This document shows, in pieces, positions 36,201-44,505 of a DNA stretch of 64,000 nt (position 1 is its first letter; every line of letters begins with the position of its first letter). The stretch is from Pedobacter cryoconitis (GTDB lineage Bacteria > Bacteroidota > Bacteroidia > Sphingobacteriales > Sphingobacteriaceae), in NCBI RefSeq assembly GCF_014207135.1, contig NZ_JACHCC010000007.1, positions 186,001 to 250,000 of the forward strand, given 5' to 3'. Made by a program: the position numbers and the translations under genes. A model generated the notes under the pieces. It saw only the letters and a program-made list of their open reading frames with translations. It made no database searches and was not told the DNA's origin.

Positions 36201-37045
36201 GTATGTGTGTTGTAATTGACATGATTTGGTAAACCTGTTTCGTACACAAAAGAGATACTATCTGTTTTATCTGCAGAGATTATTTTTGTTAAATACCAGG
36301 CCGTCGGTGTTGTTCCCCGGTTAGGGTCAAAGAGGTATGAGGCAGGCAGGTAATAGTTGTCTCCAACATATTCAAAACGATAAGTATCCCCATTCGTGCC
36401 TGTAATTATACAAGGCTTTAGTATGATTTGGGGCCAGTCTATTTTAATTGGACTATAGGGTATTGTTACGGGCTTTGGAGTAACATCTGGTGCTATACGG
36501 TTCCTGAACAGGAATTTACCACCCTGATCTAAAAAATTATAATAAAAGATATCCGGTTCTCCATCCTGTTTTACGGCTCCATCAGTATAGATGTTGATTA
36601 GCCCATTTGCCAGACAATAGCTTTTTTGAGTAGAAGTGAAATAGGCTTCATTAGGATATATCATATTTAAATAGCCATTTTCTGATTCATCAGGTATATC
36701 TCTGATGACCCTTGAAATGGCGCCTCCTGCATTTAATGTCCAGCCAGCGCCCATCGTCACCGATTTATCACTTACTTTTATTCCTCCGGCATGATAGCTT
36801 AAGCTAATAGGGACCGATAGTTTTTTAGAGGTGAATGTGTACAAAGGGAGTGAAATATCAGGAACACCGGTGCTTAACGAAACGGGATAATCAATATACC
36901 TGCTCAATGCAGAAGCATTCGGAGTTGATGGGATAACTGTCTGCTCGAAGACTGGTAAGCTACCCTGTGCATGGCTTATCTTAACCAATAGCAGCAGCAT
37001 AGCCAATAGTTTGACGGATCTGAGAAACGTAGATTTTGATTTCAA
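33263..37045 (-). CDS. Secreted RHS/YD-repeat protein without an obvious toxin tip
   Basis: The 1260-residue protein has a Sec signal (LLAMLLLLVKISHAQG) and a conserved Bacteroidota RHS N-terminus (DYPVSLSTGVPDISLPLYTF, ISLSYHAGGIKVSDKS, GAGWTLNAGGAISR). A long beta-rich body follows. YD-type repeats become clear only near the end (FYAYDASGNLLEQSKTGG, YEYDGLQRLINIKDNN). It stops after HTDYHYQNQ, so the RHS core and variable toxin domain that would close the shell are absent. An insert of two predicted helices with four Cys lies at 34010-34245 (CNLQSC and CVSQFTQC). No immunity-like gene follows. A surface or secreted structural role is more likely than a polymorphic toxin. Upstream, 37046-37267 is AT-rich without a recognisable element. 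Confidence 0.85.
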   Translation of the reverse strand: MKSKSTFLRSVKLLAMLLLLVKISHAQGSLPVFEQTVIPSTPNASALSRYIDYPVSLSTGVPDISLPLYTFTSKKLSVPISLSYHAGGIKVSDKSVTMGAGWTLNAGGAISRVIRDIPDESENGYLNMIYPNEAYFTSTQKSYCLANGLINIYTDGAVKQDGEPDIFYYNFLDQGGKFLFRNRIAPDVTPKPVTIPYSPIKIDWPQIILKPCIITGTNGDTYRFEYVGDNYYLPASYLFDPNRGTTPTAWYLTKIISADKTDSISFVYETGLPNHVNYNTHTAQSVYSAITFTPGAAGMTVRNGITDYTLNTSRLKEITSVNGKVHFTYDNTTSRLNKIDIYNNVNNVSSEIKSLQIYQSQFQNCTRTRLDSIMETGYVNNVATKTNPPYKFTYYSSDAPPDFTFDQDLWGFYNGNGNSDMLLVKSPSDVKLTYGVLPPQDFVPAPEKRAVNAENSKKGSLTGITYPTGGNTNFTMEPNQITTTVNTDTVLYIPPTVHGMTNFDMVPNDPVSGVSLTFQPKTPNVVMTFTASVYCHSGSCTSSLALLYLYDITLNQLVAALNLGHFNDSKTYDAKDTYTLDVTHQYRLYFPTPGLISNYNQTPYYRLNASVIESYPYNATTLPALKTVLAGGLRIRQIQHNDGKGSTLTKTYNYTKPYFNSEVYQGNIGYMLSALTKSQYLLQSNATSITGTSFYHYGMGDRSKIYGEGISIPVGGSSNSSVSYQEVEEVMTGNNNTTSGKTVYTFNTARDFVDHWFPFFRLDRDLIRSQLLDKKIYKNDSNGSPVLINQVTNTYNNVNDFAGDTPGRDSIKFYAAYTDFNFQELASRTGNYRMPNEITGGDSPSNYSFGCPIFGQSFMNYFHILPYYYHVVRPLLSSTVTTNFDLNGQNPVSSEIDYNYDNYAHMLPTRITTKNSDQKIKIQTIKYPLDYNYQASCNLQSCVTSFNQQLLALNQQKDQDQWAAVGKQDRTGYDQYEAVYTSSVKQLASLYNTCVSQFTQCYATAENNLPATDKAIAYMQDKNVIASKVDVTTTVDGTQTEKIKTDYQAFSSNIVRPQQINVQTGTTSLEAREQFYAYDASGNLLEQSKTGGAHSAYQWDYNGTYLVAQANNAKNQDIFYDSFENGNGNSTVNDSKTGHYSYTGGYSKALSGLDAGSYILTYWLKSASDNTWSLQTSPVNVAASTYSISIPAGQIDDVCFYPSNAQMTTYTYDPLVGMTSSTDSKNMTTYYEYDGLQRLINIKDNNRNIIKHTDYHYQNQ

Positions 37046-37267
37046 TGGATTATATTTAATGGGTTTTCAATTTTGAAATTTCAAAGCATTAAATATTCAT
37101 ATCTTAAAGGAGGATTTTTGTTAACCTATTATACTTTTCTATCTCACTTGTCCTGATTAGTTGATCTTGAATATTAAACACAATTACGACCAACAATAAA
37201 AATTATCAAGCCTGGTATAAATATATATATACTTCATTTACAATAGGCAATATTAGATGAAAAAAAA

Positions 37268-37300
37268 GAGCCTGATCATAAATTAATTATGATCAGGCTC
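37268..37300 (-). terminator. Terminator of the DEAD-box helicase gene
   Basis: GAGCCTGATCATAA and TTATGATCAGGCTC form a perfect 14-bp stem with a 5-nt loop. On the minus strand it is followed by a run of T (the plus strand reads AAAAAAAA before it). It lies 24 bp after the helicase stop codon. Confidence 0.9.
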
Positions 37301-37324
37301 TTTTAAATATTATTTAGTACTGTG

Positions 37325-38656
37325 CTAGTCTGTTTTTGTTTTTGGTTTTGATCCGCTGAATCTGCGGTTACCACCACCACCCTGACCACCACCACCGGCA
37401 GTTCTTTTTGCGCCACTCAGGTTGGGTTTGTATTCGCCTCTTTCCTGACGGCCACCTCTTGAGGGTTTGCTTTTTCCTTTAACTTTTGCCGCTGCAGCTC
37501 CTGACATCAGGCTCTGCCAGCTCATGGCATAAGGATGATCTTCCTGTACAGGAATTTTAAGTGCAATCAGTTTCTCGATATCATCCAGATATTCTTTTTC
37601 TTCTCCGTCACAGAAAGAGAAGGAAACACCGCTGTTACCTGCACGGCCCGTACGGCCTATTCTGTGTACATAAGTTTCAGGAACATTAGGCAGTTCGTAA
37701 TTGATTACATGTGTCAGTTCATCAACATCAATACCACGGGCAGCGATATCTGTAGCGACAAGGATACGGGTAGTTTTTGCTTTGAAATTAGTCAATGCGC
37801 GCTGTCTCGCATTTTGTGATTTATTACCGTGAATAGCCTCAGCTTTTACACCAACTTTAATCAGGTCTTTTACAATACGGTCTGCACCATGTTTGGTACG
37901 GGTGAAAACCAGTGCTGTTGTAATCGTTTTATCTTTTAAGATATGGATCAGCAGATTTTTTTTGTCGTTTTTATCTACGTAATAAATAGACTGCTCAATT
38001 TTTTCTGCTGTAGAAGATACTGGTGTTACCTCTACTTTTAACGGATCAGTTAAAATAGTATTGGCCAGTTTTTGAATTTCTGGTGGCATAGTAGCCGAGA
38101 AAAACAAAGTCTGTCTTTTTGCAGGTAATTTGGCAATGGTCTTTTTTACATCATGGATGAAACCCATGTCGAGCATTCTGTCTGCTTCATCCAGAACAAA
38201 GATTTCTACATCTTTAAGATTGATGAATCCCTGATTCATTAAGTCAAGCAATCTGCCTGGGGTAGCGATCAGGATATCTACACCACGATGTAAAGCATCA
38301 GTTTGTGCTTTCTGTCCAACACCACCAAAAATAACCAGGTGACGTAAAGAAAGGTTTTTACCATAAGCCTTGAAACTCTCTTCAATCTGGATTGCGAGTT
38401 CACGCGTTGGCGTAAGTACCAATGCACGGATTGGCCTTGGACCTTTGGTATTCTGATGTTCTTTATTCAGCAATTGTAGCATGGGAATTGCAAAAGCGGC
38501 TGTTTTACCAGTTCCGGTTTGCGCGCAGCCCAATAGGTCTCTGCTGGTTAATATAGTAGGGATAGATTGTTCTTGTATAGGGGTTGGGTTAGTATAACCC
38601 TCTGTTTGCAGCGCTTTTAAAATAGGCTCAATCAGATTTAATTCTTCGAATAACAA
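37325..38656 (-). CDS. DEAD-box ATP-dependent RNA helicase (RhlE-like) with Gly-rich tail
   Basis: The 443-residue protein contains every DEAD-box motif in order: the Q motif region ([12 protein letters not shown]), [68 protein letters not shown] and [12 protein letters not shown]. The tail from about residue 385 is basic and Gly/Arg-rich ([24 protein letters not shown]), suited to RNA binding. It unwinds RNA in ribosome assembly, mRNA decay or cold adaptation; the RhlE subgroup is inferred from length and motif spelling. Its likely -7 element lies about 100 bp upstream, inside the 3' end region of the next gene. Confidence 0.95.
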   Translation of the reverse strand: MLFEELNLIEPILKALQTEGYTNPTPIQEQSIPTILTSRDLLGCAQTGTGKTAAFAIPMLQLLNKEHQNTKGPRPIRALVLTPTRELAIQIEESFKAYGKNLSLRHLVIFGGVGQKAQTDALHRGVDILIATPGRLLDLMNQGFINLKDVEIFVLDEADRMLDMGFIHDVKKTIAKLPAKRQTLFFSATMPPEIQKLANTILTDPLKVEVTPVSSTAEKIEQSIYYVDKNDKKNLLIHILKDKTITTALVFTRTKHGADRIVKDLIKVGVKAEAIHGNKSQNARQRALTNFKAKTTRILVATDIAARGIDVDELTHVINYELPNVPETYVHRIGRTGRAGNSGVSFSFCDGEEKEYLDDIEKLIALKIPVQEDHPYAMSWQSLMSGAAAAKVKGKSKPSRGGRQERGEYKPNLSGAKRTAGGGGQGGGGNRRFSGSKPKTKTD

Positions 38657-38759
38657 TGTGTTTGAAATTTAATGTGTATAATAATGAGAAAACGTTAACA
38701 GTCAACAGGTGTTTAATTAATGAATTCCTTGTTTTTTAAATAGTTACGTTTTGCTGCCG

Positions 38760-38767
38760 CAAATATA
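38760..38767 (-). promoter_or_regulatory. Probable -7 element of the helicase gene
   Basis: On the minus strand TATATTTG is an exact TAnnTTTG match, about 100 nt upstream of the helicase ATG. A leader of that length is common for DEAD-box helicases with cold-responsive control. No -33 element is evident. Confidence 0.4.
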
Positions 38768-38784
38768 CATCTAATTTCCGAAAC

Positions 38785-40122
38785 TTATTTGTCTTCTTTA
38801 AAGCGGGTGAAAAACAATAGGGCCAGGATGCATAAAGCAAAACCTACTACACCATTTAAACGCAGGCCAAAATCATGTCCGGGGTCTTTTCCATAGATCG
38901 TAAGCATAGCAAAAAGTGCAATGCCTAAAGTCTGCCCAAGTTTGACAAAAAGATATTTGACAGCGAAAAACATACCTTCGTGGTTTTCACCAGTCTCTTT
39001 CGTGTCTTTCTGGGCGATATCGGCCAGGATAGCATTCGGTAAAATGCCCAGTGCGGCCAGAGGGAAAGACGCACAGATGACCAGGATGTACATCTGCATG
39101 GTAGGGGAAAATGGCAGATGCCCCAGGAAGTAAATAGTGACAAAAATAAGACTTAAGGTGGCAAAAGCTGCCAGCACCAGGGCCTTTCTGCCGTACTTTT
39201 TAGCCCCGTAATTAATGAATGGATAAAATACCAGGGAAAGGACAACCATGATACCCATATATTTTCCTCCGTCTGATTCAGGAAGATTAAGCAATACACT
39301 GACAAAATAAAGCAGACCGCTCGAAATAATACTCAGGGCAGTATAATACGCAAAATCTGAAATCAGGTAATATTTAAAATTGGCATTCCGGAAAGTATTT
39401 CTAATAGCTGGAATCAAGGCTATATGGGTTGGTTTTCCATCTGTATATTCTTTTTCATCAATGGTAATCACCGGAAGTATCATCATCAGGCCAGAAAAAA
39501 TACTTAAGCCGATAATGGTGTACTGTAGTGCTTCCATCCTTCCCTGGATATGCGCAAATTCCTGTATCAGATCGGCAAAGTTATTCGTCATTGCAGAGAG
39601 GATCATACCCATCACAAAACCTACCTGCTGAAAGGTGGATAACTTTACTTTTTGTTCGGTTGTATGGGCCAGCTCTGCCAGCAAGGCATTATATGGAATG
39701 ATATAAGTTGTCACTGACATAAAAAAACCAATCAGCATCAGGGTCAGCCACCAGGCATTGGTCGTAGATTCGGCTTTGATCAGCGGGTGGAAAATCATTC
39801 CGCAAAAAATAACTGCCGGAATAATGGCATAACGCATAATCGGGATCCGTCTGCCTTTGGGATTCCGGCTGCCATCACTTACTGAAGCAATAAAGGGATC
39901 ATAAAAAGCATCGAATAATCTTCCTGATGCTGCAATCAGAGATAAAATATTGAAGACACCAAAAACGATTAGCTGAGGAACAAGAGGTGTTAAGCCGGAA
40001 TTAGTAGGCGGCAGGTAGAAATAAGGGAGCATGACAATAATAATATTGGTCATAATGCTCCAGCCCATCATCCCGGCTGCATAGGTAATTTCTTTACTTA
40101 AGGGCAGTTCCTTTTGATTCAT
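38785..40122 (-). CDS. GPH-type MFS transporter (sugar/cation symporter family)
   Basis: The 445-residue protein has twelve hydrophobic segments and MFS_2/GPH features: KEITYAAGMMGWSIM at the N-terminus, GRLFDAFYDPFIASVSDGSRNPKGRRIPIM (loop 2-3 motif with DPF and GRR), and YIIPYNALLAELAHTTEQKVKLSTFQQVG. GPH proteins carry glycosides or similar solutes with a cation; the substrate here is unknown. Its start lies 29 bp inside the 3' end of the upstream APC gene, so both are probably one transcript. The overlap suggests transporters working in a shared catabolic route. Confidence 0.88.
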   Translation of the reverse strand: MNQKELPLSKEITYAAGMMGWSIMTNIIIVMLPYFYLPPTNSGLTPLVPQLIVFGVFNILSLIAASGRLFDAFYDPFIASVSDGSRNPKGRRIPIMRYAIIPAVIFCGMIFHPLIKAESTTNAWWLTLMLIGFFMSVTTYIIPYNALLAELAHTTEQKVKLSTFQQVGFVMGMILSAMTNNFADLIQEFAHIQGRMEALQYTIIGLSIFSGLMMILPVITIDEKEYTDGKPTHIALIPAIRNTFRNANFKYYLISDFAYYTALSIISSGLLYFVSVLLNLPESDGGKYMGIMVVLSLVFYPFINYGAKKYGRKALVLAAFATLSLIFVTIYFLGHLPFSPTMQMYILVICASFPLAALGILPNAILADIAQKDTKETGENHEGMFFAVKYLFVKLGQTLGIALFAMLTIYGKDPGHDFGLRLNGVVGFALCILALLFFTRFKEDK

Positions 40123-41470
40123 CGGCCTGTAAGTTTTTTTTGTTGAATACCCTTAAGATATAATAAATTAAAACAAAGCCGGCAAATATATATAAGCCAT
40201 TTGTAGCTGCCGAAGGGTCATCCATGTAAATGCTTGTACCCACAAAAATATAGAAGGCAATAAAGAGTATGGGAAGAACAGGGTACCACTTCATCGTATA
40301 AATGCTGTCCGGATCTAAATGTGCAGTTTTACGACGTAAAATGAATAAGGTAGCGGCTGAACTGGCTGTTCCTATACATTCGAGGATGATCGCATAATTC
40401 ATGATCTTATCAAAAGTCTGGGCGAAATACAGGGTGATCATAATCAAGGCTGTAAACGTGGTCAGACTGACTACCATTACATCAGTTTTTTTGTTTTTTT
40501 GTGCAAAAATGGATGGAAGTGCGCGCTCTTCGCCCATGGCATACATTGCTCTGGGATTGCTCAGCAGGTTCACATTAACATAACCGAGTACAGATAAAAA
40601 TATGACTGCTGACAGGATAGTGAAACCGGCAGGACCAAAGATCTTTCCAGCCAGTATCGCAGCAATACTATGGGCAGTTTTCAGTTGTTCAAACCCAATC
40701 ACTTTTACATAGGCATAGTTAATGAGCAGATATAAGGATATAATGATAAACAAACCGGCTTTAATCCCTTTGGGTATGATCCGTTTAGCATCTTTAACTT
40801 CTCCGCCCAGATTGATGGTCTGCGTATAACCGGCAAAGGAGAAGGTTACTGCAATCAGACAGATACCTAACGCCTTGCCGTAATCAGACCAGACAGGTAA
40901 CTGACCGGATACGGTTTTAAATACGGGAATAACAGTCTGGGTTTGTCCGCCAAAAAAGATGGCACTGATCAGGGTGAGAACCAGGGTGATTTTGATGACA
41001 GTGAGTATGTTTTGCACTTTTGAGCTGGCTTTTAAACCCAGCAGATTGATGCCGAAAAAAACAAGAATGGTGATGCCGGTAATGAGTTGTCTGTTGGTAT
41101 CAGTCTGCATATCAGCGGGGAAGATAGCACTGCAAAGATATTCAGAGCCGATCAGGGTAACAGCAGCCATAGAGGCTGCGTTGGTCATGACTACGGTGCC
41201 ATTAATTGCAAAAGCAACTGAAGGATGATAACAGGTGGAAAATATTTTATAATAACCCCCGGTTGCGGGAAAACGGGAACCGATTTCGGCATAGATCAGC
41301 GCACCACAATAGGCAACCAGGCCGCCGATAATCCAGGCGAGGAAAAATAATTCGGGAATCTGTGCTTTGGCAGCGACGTTAACTGGTGTACGGAAAATCC
41401 CCATACCGATGACCAAACTGACTACGATCATCGACAGATCGAAAAGGGAAAGTTGTTTCTTAGGATGCAT
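40094..41470 (-). CDS. APC family amino-acid permease
   Basis: Started at the ATG at 41470, the protein begins MHPKKQLSLFDLSMIVVSLVIGMGIFRTPV, the usual family start (458 residues). An ATG 11 codons upstream is less likely. Features are the unwound helix-1 motif IGMGIF, AYCGALIYAEIGSRFPATGGYY in helix 2, and about twelve helices. SFAGYTQTINLGGEVKDAKRIIPKGI is the conserved helix-6/loop region of L-type amino-acid transporters. It should import or exchange amino acids at the inner membrane. The 29-bp overlap with the GPH gene downstream implies co-transcription. The divergent neighbour is parE. Confidence 0.9.
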   Translation of the reverse strand: MHPKKQLSLFDLSMIVVSLVIGMGIFRTPVNVAAKAQIPELFFLAWIIGGLVAYCGALIYAEIGSRFPATGGYYKIFSTCYHPSVAFAINGTVVMTNAASMAAVTLIGSEYLCSAIFPADMQTDTNRQLITGITILVFFGINLLGLKASSKVQNILTVIKITLVLTLISAIFFGGQTQTVIPVFKTVSGQLPVWSDYGKALGICLIAVTFSFAGYTQTINLGGEVKDAKRIIPKGIKAGLFIIISLYLLINYAYVKVIGFEQLKTAHSIAAILAGKIFGPAGFTILSAVIFLSVLGYVNVNLLSNPRAMYAMGEERALPSIFAQKNKKTDVMVVSLTTFTALIMITLYFAQTFDKIMNYAIILECIGTASSAATLFILRRKTAHLDPDSIYTMKWYPVLPILFIAFYIFVGTSIYMDDPSAATNGLYIFAGFVLIYYILRVFNKKNLQADESKGTALK

Positions 41471-41551
41471 GTATTGTAGAAGTAATGGTTGAAGGTACGG
41501 CAAATTGTGTATTTGTTGAAACTTTGTGATTTTATTGAGCTTGTTTTTCGC

Positions 41552-41559
41552 TAAATTTG
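41552..41559 (+). promoter_or_regulatory. -7 element of parE
   Basis: TAAATTTG matches TAnnTTTG exactly, 17 bp upstream of the chosen parE ATG at 41577. The site lies inside the longer reading frame that could start at 41526, which supports the downstream start. Confidence 0.5.
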
Positions 41560-41576
41560 GGGATTCTAGAAATTTT

Positions 41577-43487
41577 ATGGCAGAACCAATATATAACGAC
41601 GACAGTATACGGTCACTCGACTGGAAAGAACATATCAGACTACGCCCCGGAATGTATATCGGGAAATTAGGTGATGGTTCTGCACAGGATGACGGTATTT
41701 ACGTTTTACTGAAGGAGATCATGGATAATTCCATTGATGAGTTTGTGATGGGATCAGGCCGCATCATAGATATTACAGTTTCTGATTCTAAGGTAAATGT
41801 AAGAGATTACGGCCGCGGTATTCCGCTGGGTAAAGTGATCGATTGCGTATCCAAGATCAATACCGGTGGTAAATATGACAGTAATGCTTTCCAGAAATCT
41901 GTAGGACTGAACGGAGTAGGTACAAAAGCTGTAAATGCTTTGTCAACCAGTTTTGTGGTGCAGTCGTACCGGGACGGAAAAACCAAAAAGGTAGAATTTT
42001 CCAAAGGGGAGATTATCATGGATCATCCGATTATTGATACTACCCAGAGAAATGGTACAGCAATTACTTTTTATCCGGATGAGAGCATTTTCAGAAACTA
42101 TCATTACATCCCTGATTTTGTAGAGAGTATGATCTGGAATTATGTATTCCTGAATACCGGTTTAACAGTTAATTTTAATGGTCAGAAATATTTCTCGGAA
42201 AGAGGTTTGTATGATTTGCTGCATAAAGTAGCCGATGTTGAAAATATCCGTTATCCGATTATCCACCTTAAAGGCAATGATATCGAAATTGCAATGACCC
42301 ACGGTCAGCAATATGGAGAGGATTATCACTCTTTTGTGAATGGACAACATACTACTCAGGGTGGTACACACCAGGCAGCATTCCGTGAGGCTGTCGTGAA
42401 AACGATCCGGGAGTTTTATAAAAAAGAATACGAAGCTTCGGATATCCGTGCTTCAATTATTGCAGCAATCTCTGTCCGGGTACAGGAACCTGTGTTTGAG
42501 TCGCAGACAAAAACTAAACTGGGCTCTCAGAATATGGGGCCTGAAGGACCATCTGTCCGTACTTTTATCAATGATTTTGTTAAAAAGGAACTGGATGACT
42601 ACCTGCATAAACACACTGATGTTGCTGACGCTTTACTGAAACGTATCCTGCAATCAGAAAGAGAGCGGAAGGATATTGCCGGAATTAAGAAACTGGCAAA
42701 TGACCGGGCAAAAAAGGCATCCCTGCATAATAAGAAACTCAGGGATTGTAAAGTGCATTTCAGCAGTACGCATGAAAAACGTTATGAAACCACTTTGTTT
42801 ATTACCGAAGGGGATTCAGCGTCGGGCTCAATTACCAAATCGAGGGATGTGGATTGCCAGGCTGTATTCAGCCTGAAAGGGAAACCGCTGAACTGTTATG
42901 AGCTGACCAAAAAAGTAGTGTATGAGAATGAGGAATTCAATTTATTACAGCACGCGCTGAATATTGAAGACGGGCTGGATGGTTTGCATTATAATAATAT
43001 CGTTATCGCAACAGATGCCGATGTGGATGGTATGCACATCAGGTTGCTGATGATGACTTTCTTTCTTCAGTTTTTTCCTGACCTGGTAAGAGCAGGGCAT
43101 GTTTATATCCTGCAGACTCCTTTATTCAGGGTGCGTAATAAGAAAGAAACGATTTATTGTTATAGTGACGATGAACGTAAGAAAGCGATTGAGAAATTAG
43201 GGAACAAACCGGAGATTACCCGATTTAAAGGATTGGGAGAGATCTCGCCTGATGAGTTTGGCTTGTTTATCGGTAAAGATATCCGTCTGGACCCTGTGAT
43301 CCTGAAAGATCAGACCATCAAGAACCTGCTGGAGTATTATATGGGTAAAAATACACCTGACCGGCAGCAGCATATTATCAGAAACCTGAGAATAGAAAAA
43401 GATACAGTTGAGGAACTGGTCTCTGCTGATGTAGTTGCAGCGCTTCCTGAAGATGATAGTTTGGAGGAAATTGCAGAATCGGCTTAA
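41577..43487 (+). CDS. parE: DNA topoisomerase IV subunit B (type IIA, GyrB/ParE family)
   Basis: I start at ATG 41577 ([16 protein letters not shown], 636 residues) because this matches the family and lies after the -7 element; an upstream ATG at 41526 would add 17 unrelated residues. The GHKL ATPase domain shows [38 protein letters not shown] and [15 protein letters not shown]. The transducer domain follows. The TOPRIM domain has EGDSASGS and [14 protein letters not shown], then [13 protein letters not shown] near the end. With ParC (52662) it decatenates daughter chromosomes. The stop codon overlaps that of the convergent yihY gene, and the terminator hairpin is built from the last codons of both genes. 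Confidence 0.95.
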   Translation: MAEPIYNDDSIRSLDWKEHIRLRPGMYIGKLGDGSAQDDGIYVLLKEIMDNSIDEFVMGSGRIIDITVSDSKVNVRDYGRGIPLGKVIDCVSKINTGGKYDSNAFQKSVGLNGVGTKAVNALSTSFVVQSYRDGKTKKVEFSKGEIIMDHPIIDTTQRNGTAITFYPDESIFRNYHYIPDFVESMIWNYVFLNTGLTVNFNGQKYFSERGLYDLLHKVADVENIRYPIIHLKGNDIEIAMTHGQQYGEDYHSFVNGQHTTQGGTHQAAFREAVVKTIREFYKKEYEASDIRASIIAAISVRVQEPVFESQTKTKLGSQNMGPEGPSVRTFINDFVKKELDDYLHKHTDVADALLKRILQSERERKDIAGIKKLANDRAKKASLHNKKLRDCKVHFSSTHEKRYETTLFITEGDSASGSITKSRDVDCQAVFSLKGKPLNCYELTKKVVYENEEFNLLQHALNIEDGLDGLHYNNIVIATDADVDGMHIRLLMMTFFLQFFPDLVRAGHVYILQTPLFRVRNKKETIYCYSDDERKKAIEKLGNKPEITRFKGLGEISPDEFGLFIGKDIRLDPVILKDQTIKNLLEYYMGKNTPDRQQHIIRNLRIEKDTVEELVSADVVAALPEDDSLEEIAESA

Positions 43488-43498
43488 GCCGGTTCTGC
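43473..43498. terminator. Terminator palindrome shared by the overlapping ends of parE and yihY
   Basis: GCAGAATCGGCTTAAGCC plus GGTTCTGC forms a stem centred on CGGCTTAAGCCG, with one G-T wobble. The two stop codons (TAA on each strand) meet in the central CTTAAG. The loop is minimal, so it would act as a cruciform-like bidirectional terminator. The plus strand has only a weak T-rich tail. Confidence 0.6.
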
Positions 43499-44497
43499 CT
43501 TTGTTTCGTCCTTGTGCTGAGGAGGCAAAACATCCACTTTCTCTTCTACGACAGTGATTTTTGTAAATACAGCATATTTACTGGGTTTAATGCCCTTATC
43601 ATATTTTTCTGCATAAGCTTGTGTGAACTCTGCACCAAAGTATAAAATGATGGCCGTATAGTAGATCCATAACAGGATAACTATAATAGAACTTGCAGCG
43701 CCAAATGCAGATGCGGGATTCCCTTTCTCAATATAAATTCCTATTCCATATTTACCCAGACTGAAAAGCAGGGCCGTAAATAGCGCGCCGATAATAGCCG
43801 ATTTCCATCTGATAATTACGTCAGGTAGTATCTTGAATATAATGGTAAATACAGCGGTTACAGCAGCTAAGGTAAGGGCGTTGTTCAGAATATAGATCAG
43901 CAGGGTAGTCGTAGTGTCTGCAACTGGTATGATCTCACCGATATGGCTTTTGGTCACGAGCTGACCTAACTTAGAGCCTAGTCCAACGACAATACTGTTG
44001 ATGACCAGTGAAACGAGTAAAAGGAAACCCATAGAAACGATCAGGGAAAAAGAAAGTAACCTGTTGGTCAGCATCTTTAACCAGCCTTTTTTAGGGACAG
44101 CCTTTACTTTCCAGATCATATTGATACTGTCCTGGATTTCAATAAAGATAGCTGTCGAACCGACAACTAAAGTCGTGATTCCGATAATCAATCCTATAGT
44201 GGTTTTACCGGTAAGATTGGCATTGGCGACAAAACCCTGTATTTGTTTAGCTGCTTCGGGGCCAACCATTTCATTGATCTGTGCAAATAACTCTGTGCCG
44301 GGACTGAGTTTGTTATTGAAAAATATACTTGCAGCAGCAATGATAATGATAATCAGGGGGGTCAGCGAGAAGATGGTATAATAAGCCAGTGCCGCACTTA
44401 ACTTCATGACACGGTCTTCTATAAACCCTTCCCCGGCCGCAACAAACAGATGGTAAAGCGCAATAAAAAAATGTTTTATTTGATGTATTAGTTTCAT
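43484..44497 (-). CDS. YihY/virulence factor BrkB family membrane protein
   Basis: The 337-residue protein shows the YihY pattern: [33 protein letters not shown] near residue 28, then [33 protein letters not shown]. Further helices are around [36 protein letters not shown], and the terminal [34 protein letters not shown]. Once labelled ribonuclease BN, the family is now seen as six-helix inner-membrane proteins possibly involved in lipid transport, with no firm activity. It is the last gene of the tamB-tamL-yihY run, 8 bp after tamL, which fits a role in envelope lipid or protein traffic. Confidence 0.9.
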   Translation of the reverse strand: MKLIHQIKHFFIALYHLFVAAGEGFIEDRVMKLSAALAYYTIFSLTPLIIIIIAAASIFFNNKLSPGTELFAQINEMVGPEAAKQIQGFVANANLTGKTTIGLIIGITTLVVGSTAIFIEIQDSINMIWKVKAVPKKGWLKMLTNRLLSFSLIVSMGFLLLVSLVINSIVVGLGSKLGQLVTKSHIGEIIPVADTTTTLLIYILNNALTLAAVTAVFTIIFKILPDVIIRWKSAIIGALFTALLFSLGKYGIGIYIEKGNPASAFGAASSIIVILLWIYYTAIILYFGAEFTQAYAEKYDKGIKPSKYAVFTKITVVEEKVDVLPPQHKDETKAEPA

Positions 44498-44505
44498 TTT
44501 GAGTC

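Noticed and set aside
33263-37045. RHS protein as a polymorphic toxin with an immunity gene
   Set aside because: No RHS core motif or toxin tip follows the YD repeats, and downstream is a terminator, not an immunity-like gene.
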